From Hysterium pulicare CBS 123377 (lineage: Eukaryota; Ascomycota; Dothideomycetes; Hysteriales; Hysteriaceae), in contig AJFK01000104.1 of assembly GCA_000467715.1 (NCBI GenBank), forward strand, positions 1 to 64,000: a stretch of DNA of 64,000 nt. The letters run 5' to 3'. The notes below the pieces were generated by a model that did no database searches, was not told the DNA's origin, and saw only the letters and a list, made by a program, of their open reading frames with translations. Below, in pieces: positions 38,055 through 48,483 of the stretch (position 1 is the first letter of the stretch; each line of letters begins with the position of its first letter). Position numbers and translations under genes: made by a program.

Positions 38055-39885
38055 CGACTCGAAGGGACTTGATTGGAGAACGTATGGTTTTGTGGCTATG
38101 GCTATGGCTATGGCATTAGGGCTTCGTATGACTGTGTTGGGATCGATAATGACCTTTTGGATACCGCTGTCTCGGTTATGAAGGCCTCTGGGTTCCCCAT
38201 TCTCTCTCTTTTGCACTGTACATTCTGTCGTATCGTGTGGTATCGGGATGGGGAAACTGGATTAGGCGCGGACTTTGAGCATTATCTCGGCGTTCTTTTG
38301 GCATGCTCGCTATGGAAAGGAATGGAGCGAGCAAGGGAATGGAAGGCGTGGCATGCGTGCATTTGCGCGTCGATGAGATCATAGAAGCGGCTTCATATCA
38401 ACAATAGCTCTTCCTTATGCATGAGGGATGATCACATCTCCTTGTTCTTCAGTCGGAGCAAGAGCAATGAGGATGTTCCAGCATTCATTCATTCCACTTC
38501 CTACTAGCCTAAGTCTACCAAACGCTGTGAGCTTTAGAGATCGACTGCTCCAATTGACCATAAACTAGGCTGATGCCCCTCATAACCACCAACGCGTAAA
38601 GATATTCGTTGTCCCAGCCCATTACAACCGTCCTCTCCCATCTAGCATTGTTGGCTTACTGGTCAAGAGAAACCTACTTGTGACCACATACACACTCGTC
38701 TGTCTTCCCCCAGGCCGACGTGTAGCTTCCACAATCCCACATTGTGCACGCTCCGTCGCCGTTAAGAAGTTCGACTTCTTGGTTGTTTATCGGGTGTTAG
38801 GAAGTTGGATTGGAGGGGTTTCGGCGGGCGATAGGGCTGGGGAGATTAGGGTTCGAGGGGGTTAGATTGCGTTTAGAATGGGGTGCGAGGTTTTGGGGTG
38901 GGAAGGCGGGGAGGAGAGTGAAGAGGGAGGGTAGAAAAGACCGAGTTAGCAAGGCTTCGAGATGGATAGTGGGGAGTAGGCCAAGACTTCGGTGAAAGCT
39001 TTGCGTAGTTGGAGAATCGGGCACTGGAAAGGACAGCTTGAGGATGATTTGGTGGTAGAAACTCTATGAAGACGAAGTTGAGGTTTGAAAAGATGAGAGG
39101 CTGTGGAGATTAGGAGAGAATCCTGCCTGGTGATTGGGTTTGCTTCCCTTCGACCTCGTCTTGTTTCTCCCGAGCTCGTCTGGTTTCCTTCAATTGCGTC
39201 TGGATCCGTTCTACCTCGACTGGATCAAAGGCTTATACCGGGCGTAATGAGGAGGCGAAATGGTGCGGCATTGATCCAGTGAGACTACGCAGCCTTGGCT
39301 TGAGGCGTTTCAACTTGGATGGATGGTGTTGTTTCATTAAGGATGGATGTCTGAGATTCTTGGTTGATGGGGTTGGGTGTTGCTTGCTGCTAGGTAAATA
39401 GGGGCGAGATGGAGGGATATCGTGTATGTTACGGGGTTAACTCTTCTGCGTGATGGGGGCGGAGAGATTTGATGGATTACAGTGGTTTGGGATGAGTATG
39501 AGAGAGACTATCTGTGAAGGAGAGTATTACTACCTGTTGGGAAGGATGGAGAGATAGGATGTGGGTGAAGCGGGGTTTAGGTGTACAGAGGTTCAACAGA
39601 GTTGGACAAGAAGAGAAGCGTATGTTTATTTTCAAGCACATGCACGGCGGTTTTCTCGGAACGCAGATATTAGTTCCGAAGCAGAGGTATGAATTGTATA
39701 TTCAAGACGAGAAACAAAAGCCGCTACCCCTTCCTAAACGCCGTCTGCCTATGCTTCTTTGTTCTAGCAGGAGCATATATTACGTACTATACACACAATT
39801 CACGGGCCTAGATACCCGATGACCCCTCTATCATCATCGACAAGTCTGCCATATCTGTCGCGCATCAAATTAGCCATGTTCTTCT
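38055..39885. other. Intergenic region between Vid24-domain and GT90 genes
   Basis: The two genes converge. A perfect hexamer run (GGCTAT)n, about 3.5 units, lies at 38093-38114. A G-rich block occurs at 38810-39130. A 102-codon plus frame at 39514-39822 has no recognised domain. No gene is called. Confidence 0.5.
38093..38114. repeat. Short GGCTAT microsatellite
   Basis: GGCTAT repeated just over three times in the 3' region of the Vid24-domain gene. Confidence 0.7.
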
Positions 39886-42800
39886 TTAAGCATTAGGGGG
39901 AAAGGGGACGGAATAGGGAATATAGAGGACATACTCTAAAAGCAACCTAAAGAACCAAACCTCAAAATCCTCATTTCTCAGCACCTTACCCGCCCACTCC
40001 CTACTCTTCCCCGCCATGCTAACCGCCTGTTTCTTCCCGGACTCCTCGTCCGAGAAATATCTTACTAGCTCCAGATGCTCGTCGCCTCTCAGACTCATCG
40101 GGATGTAGTGGACCCAAGGCTTCAACCACTCCTTGTGCCACTCCTGGAAAATGGCCATTTTGTATGTCAAGCTGCGAGACTTGAGGAAGGCGTAGAAGCG
40201 TCCGGAGAAGGCATTTCCGTCCATGTCTAGGAGGTGTTTGTACATCCAAGCATCCTGCCCATCAACGCGATCCGTGACGGTGAAGAATTCCTTCTGTGCG
40301 TCGCAGTCTCCCGGATCGCATTGTCCGATGTGGGAGAACTTGACGTCGATCATGGCTTCATAATCCATTCTAGGGACTTCCTGCACCTGCCAATCCGGGG
40401 CTTTTTCTGATCCCTTGTTTATCATGACCTTGGCTTTATCTTTTGCGTTCAGGACTTTGACGACATGTTGACGGTGCTGTCTTCTCCATCCACCGTTTCG
40501 ACTGAAGCCGCCGGTCGTTGAACCACGCCAGTACATGCTATTCGTCTTATTATCCCAATCAGTATCTCGATCCTCGTCGTACACTACTTTACCATCCCAA
40601 TACCATGGGGAAGGATACAGAATATCCTGGAAACTCGAGATTTTGGACTGCGAGAAAATAGGTATGAGGTCGTGGACGATATTGAAAGCGTTGGGACGCT
40701 CGAAAAAGCCATAGGTTTGGCGAAAGGAAGGCGAGTTGCAGATATCGGAGAAGGCTGAGGTATTGTAGACAAAGCCGAGATCGCCAATAGCATAGGACGT
40801 GAGATTATCAGCCGTATTGGGTTTGTAGTTGCGAGCTGGACTAGCTGCAGGGCAAGATAGGCGGGCGAGGGTCCAGGTTTGTTGATGGGCAAATTTATTG
40901 AACCGAGTAGTTTTTGCTTCATCGAATCGTTTGCCGTTGTTGACGTCTGATGGTCGTTTCGAAAAGGAGTTTCTTGGTGACAAGATTCCGAGAAGACTGG
41001 CTATGCTCTTCGTCTGGGCATCCTCGACCATTCGGGATAGAACATCGTGGGATATGGTGACTCGCGGTTCATCGTGGATGTTGAAGGCCAGGTCCATATC
41101 CGGTAAATACTGGATGAACTTCTGCATCATGCCAACCGTGGCTTTTTGCTGCCATTCTTCGCCATGTTCGATCTTGACAGCCTCTCCATCACGAATCATC
41201 AGTCCAATCAACGCATTTTCTTCCAACCCTAACGCTTCCCTTACGCGTGCCCTGAGATCTGATGGCTCCAGTGCCCAGAATGGTAGAAGTGAGTCATTGA
41301 TCATATCAAATTCATCGATAAGCTGTACCCCAGAATTTCGCGCAAGCTCGTACCACTTATCGAAATGTGGGGGGGGAGGAATGCCATGGCGACGGCGATA
41401 TTCCGTAACAGCCTCAGCTAAAGATTTAGACTGTCTATCCAGTAGGGCTTGGAAATCGTGTTCAGCCGAGTTGATAAGTTGATCAACGGGATGGCCTTTC
41501 TTTGGGTCGATAGGAACAGGTTCAAATGCTGAATCCGGTACGGTGATCTCGACAATAGGGAGTGTTCCAGACTTGGAGTTTTGAAATATATGAACTCGGC
41601 TGGACATACTTTGCAAGCCCCAAACAGTCAATGAAACAGCCGCGATAAAGATCACTATACGTCCTAAACGCATAGTGCTTCTGCGGTCAATCATCGGTGA
41701 TGCTGAAGACGAAGGATTGTACAAGAACAATATGGTCGTAAATGCAAAAACGATCGTAAACCAAACGCCAGAAAATGTTGTGTCAAGGTTCAACCGGGTA
41801 TATAAACAAGAAGCGACAGCGATAAATGATGTTCGAATGGTACCTTGTTGATGGAGCTATTGCAATGTCAGTACTACTTCGATCTGAATAGACGCCCATT
41901 TTGTCTTCCATCGAAACCTTCTTGAATACCTGTATGAAATGAAATGGGAGCCGCGTCCAAAGGGGTTGCGGATGGGCAAAAATAAAGGGTGGGAGTTAAG
42001 TAAGAGTTCAGTATCTCTTATCAAAGATCTCCTCACTCATAAAATGCGAAATAGAGGAAAGTTGAACATGGAAAGACTTTGAAATTCCTACCATCATAAA
42101 CATCAACACATTTTCCATCATGCCCACGAACACCATAAGGAGGCATATCCGAACCATCCTCGGATATTGGACCAATTTCCAATCCCCTTCTAATCCGGCG
42201 ATTTCCGGGCCCCATGAGATGGCATCTGCCCTGATTGATTCCATTAAATATGCGGCCAGTCCACATACTATGGTCATCACAATCGCAACATCTCTTAACG
42301 AGACGAAGTAATGGTCTTGCTGCGCTCCCTGCAACGAATTGCGGCGCGAGAACGACCCATTGGCTGACACAAAGCCCCGACTGCTGGCATTATCATCATC
42401 TTTCGTAGTTTTTATCGAGTGCTCGAGGAGTATCAGTCCGACTGCGGTGAAAAGTACGCTACAGAGTCCAAGTGACGCGGTTGCGGACGTGTTGTACGAA
42501 GTTGCAAGTACTGCAGCGGCCGACAAAGTTGCAATGAGTAACAGCGGGAGTGACCTAGAGCTTGCTGTATTTTCTGGGCTAGGATTGGAATAGGGAGAGT
42601 GGTCGTCGAGAGACACATCGTCAGGTAATGCGCTTTGCCTTGTCCAGAACCCATTTTCGGGGATTATATACACAACAAGCGGTAGCAACGCCTATACGCA
42701 AGTCAGTCAAACGTGGTGGCATCGCTCTTCTAGTCATTGACCTTCGTCCACCAAATGCCTTGTCTGTCGCGTGCGGCTCTTGCGCATATTTGCGCCAGCG

Positions 42801-43284
42801 CAAGAAAACCTCCAGCGGCCCAACTAGCGTGTCTTCTCGTAGTATTGCCCTTTCGCGACCATAGGCCGGACCGCAATGTAGTCCATATCCATACTAGAGC
42901 CCAAGATACGGAGGTTATGAGCAGTGAATGCTGAACGGGGGTATTGACGCCTGCGACGCTTGAGGAGATGAGGAGGGCGGCTGGGACGAAGAGATGCGAG
43001 TTTTGCAAGGCATTCTCAACGATTATGGAGACGGCCGGGTGCATTGGAGCAAATGTTATCGAATATCGAAGGACATGTCCTTTGGCTCGAAGACATCTGA
43101 AGGCGGACTCCACGACGGGAAGCTTTTCTTGGAGTGCAAGGACGACTTGGCGGGGCCGCTAGTGACGCAACGGGGTCAGGGATTCTTGGCTCGGCTGGGG
43201 AACGCCTCCTTCTCCCTTCCTCACCGCCCGAATTAGAACACAGATCTGAACAGAATACACGATAGTTTCTACTCCAAGTACCAT
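39886..43284 (-). CDS. Glycosyltransferase family 90 (CAP10-like) with polytopic N-terminal membrane domain
   Basis: Four exons: 43284-43225, 43158-42742, 42691-42092 and 41856-39886, coding for about 1015 aa with consistent phases. The C-terminal half is a CAP10/GT90 domain: WYELARNSGVQLIDEFD, GLMIRDGEAVKI, NSMYWRGSTTGG, KFSHIGQCDPGDC, WMYKHLLDMDGNAFSGRFYA and PWVHYIPMSL. Members transfer xylose or glucose in the secretory pathway; Cryptococcus Cap10/Cap59-linked proteins act in capsule xylosylation and animal POGLUT modifies Notch. The N-terminal ~400 residues contain about nine hydrophobic helices. Donor GTCAAT at intron 2 is atypical but restores frame (WWTK to ALLPLVV). The start at 43284 is the first in-frame ATG before the first helix; an upstream exon is possible. 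Likely a Golgi enzyme; the acceptor is unknown. Confidence 0.85.
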
Positions 43285-43485
43285 TGATGCACTGATGTAT
43301 CCACTACCAATTCCATGGCAAAAGATAATGAGAGTTCCCGAGCTTCAATATGGCCCAAATGGGAAGGGACTCGTTACAAAGAGAGTACCATGCTAAAGCC
43401 CTCACAGCGAGTGTCATCAGATGCAGCAACAATCTGACTGCGGACGCCAGAACCAAACGCCGACATGCATCCTATGCTATCGGAA

Positions 43486-44300
43486 CTACAGCTTCTTTCC
43501 CCGATCTGAATAAAAATTGCATTGATTGATGTGAATAGCACGTCCAGTGTCCGCGTCAAACGTATGGCACCCGTATACAGCCGCGTTAGGGGGAGTGTAT
43601 ACTGCTCATTGTTAGCAAGAGATCATCGTGTTGGGACTTATCTGCACTCACGGTGTAGCGAAACAGCAATAGTACTTGGATCCGGGTTAGAGACTTTGTG
43701 CAAACCAAGCGTGTCGGACATATAAGTGACCTCGTTTTCCTTATAGATCGTCTCTTTCTTGATCTGAGGTGGCGCCATATCACCGTTGTTCAACCTTATC
43801 TTGTCCGGCCAGTCATAGAGTGTTTCTTTCAAGGAGCCCTTCAAGATCTTCATTATGCAATGCGCATTGGCATGGCTAGAGACCGTTAACCGCGTGTTGG
43901 GGGAAGTATCCAAGGGTCCATCTGTGCCGAACTTACTCGTGGATGGGGCTGCCTTTACCCGGGGTCCAAACTAGGATAAGCTATTTTTATTCAGTACAGT
44001 TTTACGGGAGCATCGTTGAAACCTGATCCATACAAGATTACTCTTCCCGTTTCCCTTGTCAATAAGGTTCCTTGTGTACGGTCTGGACGGATCTCCCAAC
44101 GCATACTTCTCCCACTCGGTCTCGTTGGACGCGTACTCCTCCATTAAGGCTTGCAATTCCTTAGCATCCACGTCATCGGAGTCAATGCCAGAGCTGGGTC
44201 CTAGTAGTTGGCTGAGGTTGTTGACGAGCTTGTCGAAGGCATCAGATGTAGGAGCTTTTGGTGTTTTTTCGGACGGGGAGCCGGTTGCCAATGCAGACAT
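43486..44300 (-). CDS. Cysteine dioxygenase (CDO type I)
   Basis: Four exons: 44300-44034, 43980-43937, 43875-43652 and 43601-43486, coding for 216 aa. It oxidises L-cysteine to cysteine sulfinate with a mononuclear non-haem iron in a cupin fold, the entry step to taurine/sulfate and to removal of excess cysteine. Iron ligands are His103 and His105 (PIHDHANAHC) and His163 (GLHKV). The thioether cofactor pair of animal enzymes is conserved as Cys110 and Tyr180 (HLYTPPN). The end [19 protein letters not shown] also fits the family. The ATG at 44300 is preferred over one upstream because the conserved region starts soon after it; an upstream in-frame ATG would add about 42 residues. It is divergent from RBG1. 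Confidence 0.93.
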
Positions 44301-44944
44301 ATTGATGCACAATGATCTATAATAGTCGATGGGCTCGGTTTGAAGGAATGGAACAGGTACGCAATCAATGACTCCGGAATTCAATAGAGGCAGCAATGAT
44401 GGCTGGAGAAGTGACAAATTGCTCAATTATATAATAAAAACTCTAGTCCAGCTTGCTTTCGTACTAGGGTAGTAAGTGACGATGCTACCACTAAAGCGAT
44501 CGCGCAGACGATTTAGAAAGAACTGGCAGCGCGCTGGCAGCTTCCAGCTGTTTGCGCAAACGCTTTCCTCGCTGTACCAAATCTATTACTTTGAGCTAAA
44601 AAGGAAAGAGGAGAGGAGAACGAGGGGAGCAGGAGGAACGAAGGATCATTTGTGAGACAGAAAGAGAAGGAGGACACGCCGAACGAAGGACAACAGGTGA
44701 GTTGCGGTGGAAAAGGGCAGCGGCTGGCGTCGGGATTTGGAACTTTTGCGCTTTTGCGGCCATCTCGGGCCGACATTCTGGAATTATGTTTCACCGACCG
44801 ACCCACGCTCAATCGTCATAGCCGCATTTCAGAAATCTTTCAGCCTTACGGGCATTCCAAACCTCATTCCTACTTTCACTCACCGTACAGTCTCTACAAA
44901 CACAGCTCAGTCCTTTCTACCTGAACCGACTCCGATATTTCAAC
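44301..44944. promoter_or_regulatory. Divergent intergenic region between cysteine dioxygenase and RBG1
   Basis: 644 bases between opposing starts. It contains a purine-rich tract at about 44608-44690 on the plus strand and a C/A-rich leader before the RBG1 ATG. No specific site was recognised. Confidence 0.45.
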
Positions 44945-46594
44945 ATGGCTACTACGGTAGATAAGGCGAGTGCTCTTCATCTTCAATCTGGCTCCTGCTA
45001 TGCTAATATTATGAGTGAGATAGATCAAGGAAATCGAGTCCGAAGTAAGCGATCATGACTCCGGCTTCACAATGACAGCGTTAACACCCTATTAGATGGC
45101 CCGAACCCAGAAGAACAAGGCAACATCTTTTCATCTTGGTATCTTCGGTTTCACCCATGTATCTTGGATTTGTAGGACTCATTGGATAACTAGGGCAACT
45201 AAAGGCAAAACTCGCAAAGCTTAAAAGAGAATTGCTAACTCCCTCATCAAGCGGAGGTGGGGGTGGTGGTAAGGCTCCGTCGTCGTTGAAGTCGAAAAAA
45301 TGTGGTTAACGTGTTCATAGTCGGCTTCGATGTTGCTAGAACAGGTGTTGCTAGCGTGTAGGTCCCACGACTACATTCCTTATCCATCTTTCCTTTACTC
45401 ATATGCGTATAGCGGCTTCATTGGCTTCCCTTCTGTTGGCAAGAGTACTTTGATGAGTCGTCTCACCGGTCAACATTCAGAAGGTCTGTTCAATCCTATG
45501 TTCATACACGATCTTGATACCTTCAAGAGTGCTAACCTCATGTAGCGGCGGCGTACGAATTCACAACGGTCAACATCCCAGAACAGCCTTGCAGTTGTAT
45601 GTCGTAACTGACCTCTTTCCAGCTCACCACTGTTCCCGGTCAGGTCGTCTACAACGGTGCCAAAATCCAAATCCTCGATCTTCCTGGTATCATCGAAGGT
45701 GCGAAAGACGGTAAAGGTCGTGGACGGCAAGTCATAGCGGTCGCGAAGACTTGTCATTTGATTTTCATTGTCTTGGATGTGAACAAGCCGCTCACTGACA
45801 AGCGGGTCATCGAGTCCGAACTGGAGGGATTTGGCATCCGAATTAACAAGAGTCCTCCTAACATCATGTTCAAAAAGAAGGACAAGGGCGGTGTTAACAT
45901 TACCAGCACAGTCCCGTTGACTCACATTGACCATGATGTGAGGACCCATAGTGTTGTACTGAAATGATGCTCATCGTGGAATAGGAAATCAAAGCCGTCA
46001 TGAATGAGTATCGAATCGCGTCGGCAGACATCGCAATTCGTTGCGACGCTACTATTGATGATCTGATTGACATCCTAGAGGCGAAGAGTCGAAGCTACAT
46101 CCCGGTGATTTATGCGCTGAACAAAATCGATGCAATCTCCATCGAGGAGTTGGACCTGTTGTATCGCATTCCGAACGCGTGTCCAATTAGCTCGGAACAT
46201 GGCTGGAACGTTGATGAATTGCTCGAACAGATGTGGGAGAAGCTCAACCTTGTGCGAGTCTATACGAAACCAAAAGGAAGGATGCCGGACTACTCCGCCC
46301 CCGTCGTGCTCCGGTCCACGGCTTGTACTGTGGAAGACTTTGTGGGTCCTTCTCCGGCCGGGAAATGCCTCGTCTGCTGACTCGATTGCAGTGCAATTCG
46401 ATCCACAAGACGATTGTCGAACAATTCAAGCAGGCCATCGTCTATGGCAAGTCCGTCAAACCCCAGCCGCAACGTGTTGGATTGGCTCATGAACTCGCGG
46501 ACGAAGATATCAGTAAGTCGGACTACGAATATTGGCCTATCTTGGTCGACCCCACAGTCTTACCTTCTGACCAGTAACGATCATCAAACGCTGA
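44945..46594 (+). CDS. RBG1: Developmentally regulated GTP-binding protein RBG1/DRG1
   Basis: Eleven exons: 44945-44965, 45024-45044, 45096-45138, 45194-45268, 45321-45357, 45413-45483, 45546-45568, 45623-45937, 45985-46341, 46392-46512 and 46575-46594, coding for 367 aa. DRG1/Rbg1 is a conserved cytosolic GTPase that associates with ribosomes (with DFRP1/Tma46) and helps resolve stalled translation. Visible: HTH segment [21 protein letters not shown]1 GFPSVGKST, the TTVPG switch, G3 DLPGIIEG, G4 NKID and the C-terminal TGS domain from about residue 290, ending DEDIITIIKR. All in-frame stops across the locus fall within introns, so the gene looks whole. The first intron starts with GC instead of GT (AAG-GCGAGT). 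Eleven exons in 1.65 kb is unusually dense for the window. Confidence 0.94.
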
Positions 46595-48483
46595 AGACCA
46601 CAATTCATGACGATCCTATCATCAGCCTTTCTTTCATCATCGAATGCTTAGTGGTGTAGACAAAAATGGCTTTAAACATGACGGAATTGAGTGTCTCATT
46701 CTCGTATCAGCTTCATTGTCATGGGATTACGGTGGAAAGCAAGGCGAATGTCGATAGGATGTTGGATTGGCTCAGGTGCGGTACCAATAGCATTGCATCA
46801 GCATTGGCAACGTTTATTTTGGTCTAAGCAGCTTACATATCCGGTCGGAACACCATGCCAGGGCAGAGTTACGGCAGTGTGGCGGACAATGGTCCTTCCT
46901 CTACAAGCCAACAGGCCGCCGCCGTCGTCCCAAAGAGGCCTGTCTCTAAGCAAGAGCCTCGTCCCTGATAGTGTCTGGACGGTGGTCTGTGGTGGTGCTA
47001 TTGGAACGGTCTCAGCAACATTCTTTTTCCATATTGTTATTTCGGAAAGACAGAGAATACGACGATCGTTTCCTAGCCTTTTCCAGCGCTGGCCCTCCTG
47101 ATTGGGCATCTCTTTCGCAGCCATCTGTCGAGTCGGAGAAATAGAACAGGGGTGTGCGATTGGCAAGCCTCGACTCAGCAGCATTTCCTGCCATCGGGCG
47201 CTAATTGTCGCTCACTCATTTTTCCCATATCCGCGCCGTCGTCGACAGTGCCACGGCCGTGAGTGGCTCCTCGGTCAAACCTAAAATGTCTCGGTGGCTC
47301 TATGTGCAAGGGCTCATTATCATCCTTTCCATATGCGTTTCAGCCCTTCGACCTGTCCGGGCAGCGTCCTTACTCACTCCAGCGTGCTCCTTTATGCGAC
47401 GACGATGCGAGCGCGCGCTGGGCTGAGGATTTGGAAGGCCATGCTCGCGTACCTGATTGGGGTGTGGCGCCACACAGGCACAATACCGGCGAGCACCACT
47501 CTCGCAGCACGCCAGAGACGAGCCACCCCATGGCCAATATCGACAAACAACGCTGGCTGCGGGCGTGTATGGCCGCTCTGAATTAACCGGCCGAGGATGC
47601 GCAAAAGGTACGGGCGGACTGGGTTGGAGCTGGGGGCGATCCTGCCTTTAGTCGATAGCTCGCACCCCCAGCAGAGGCTGGCTTATGGCTTTCGCGAAAT
47701 CGCCTAGACTTCCCATTTGCCATGGGAGGGTGCAGTGGGCATGGTGGCCGCTTTTCTGGCCCGCGTCTGCGCGCTGCTTGGCCACTGCTCCCGGACGACC
47801 CGCCCGCTAAGCCCAACGTTCTCGCGCTGGCGGTGCGGTATCGCTGGGTTTCGCCTGGTGTCGCTTCGCATGCCGGCCAGGAGCCCCCAGGCCAGGGCCG
47901 CCAGAGAGCAGCCAGGACAGCCCGACTTACCGTGCACTGCTCCCCCAGCTCGCAGCGCCGTTTTTGCAAGCAGACAAAATGCGGCCTGCCCCATACATGC
48001 TTGGCCGCGAAACAAAACAGGGGCTATCTGCGCATCTTGTCCCTCGTCCCGCCCGCTGCTGCAACCGGTCCCGCACCGCACCGCACCGCACCGTACCTAG
48101 GCTACCAGGCTTCACTGCAGTCTGCTGTGCCTCTGCCGTTCACCCTCTTCTGCAAGAGAGAGAACGAACAATCCGCACGCGCGGCGCTGTGTCTCGGCTT
48201 CTCTTGTTTCGTTTCAGTTGTTCTGCGCTGCACGACCTTTTTGTCAGCTTTTCTGCCATTGTCGTGGTACCAACTCGTTTCGCTTCGTCAGGAACCATCA
48301 ACTTTCTCATGCATGCATGCACGCTGCCGACTCTGAGGTCACTCTAGCCCAGGAACACACGTCTCGGGCGCAAATGCCCGCCTTGCGACCCGCAGCTCTT
48401 GAGATCTAACACGGACTCTCTCGCCAGACCACGGATAGCTGAAGCAGTCGCGCCTTGTATCAACCGGACCGTCAATTGTGGAC
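46595..48483. other. RBG1 3' region and long GC-rich upstream region of the CENP-B-type gene
   Basis: Left part: a 37-codon frame from ATG 46855 (MPGQSYGSVADNGPSSTSQQ) and a coding-like frame with an AG acceptor at about 47336 running to a stop near 47585 (listed as a finding). The 47.6-48.45 kb part is GC-rich with overlapping frames up to 204 codons on both strands that I take as compositional. Just before the gene the sequence becomes pyrimidine-rich. It includes an ACCGC microsatellite near 48070-48095. Confidence 0.4.
48070..48095. repeat. ACCGC microsatellite
   Basis: CCGCACCGCACCGCACCGCA continues for about five units in the presumed leader/promoter of the CENP-B-type gene. The ends are approximate. 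Confidence 0.65.

Noticed and set aside
45290-45320. Stop codons in RBG1 suggesting a pseudogene
   Set aside because: They lie inside introns; all eleven exons join in phase and give a full-length DRG protein.
47583-48336. Several overlapping frames of 120-204 codons in GC-rich DNA
   Set aside because: Present on both strands at once and low in complexity, including the ACCGC repeat; compositional.
48478-48483. GTG start six bases before the CENP-B-type ATG
   Set aside because: Fungal nuclear genes start at ATG; the frame merely stays open a little further upstream.
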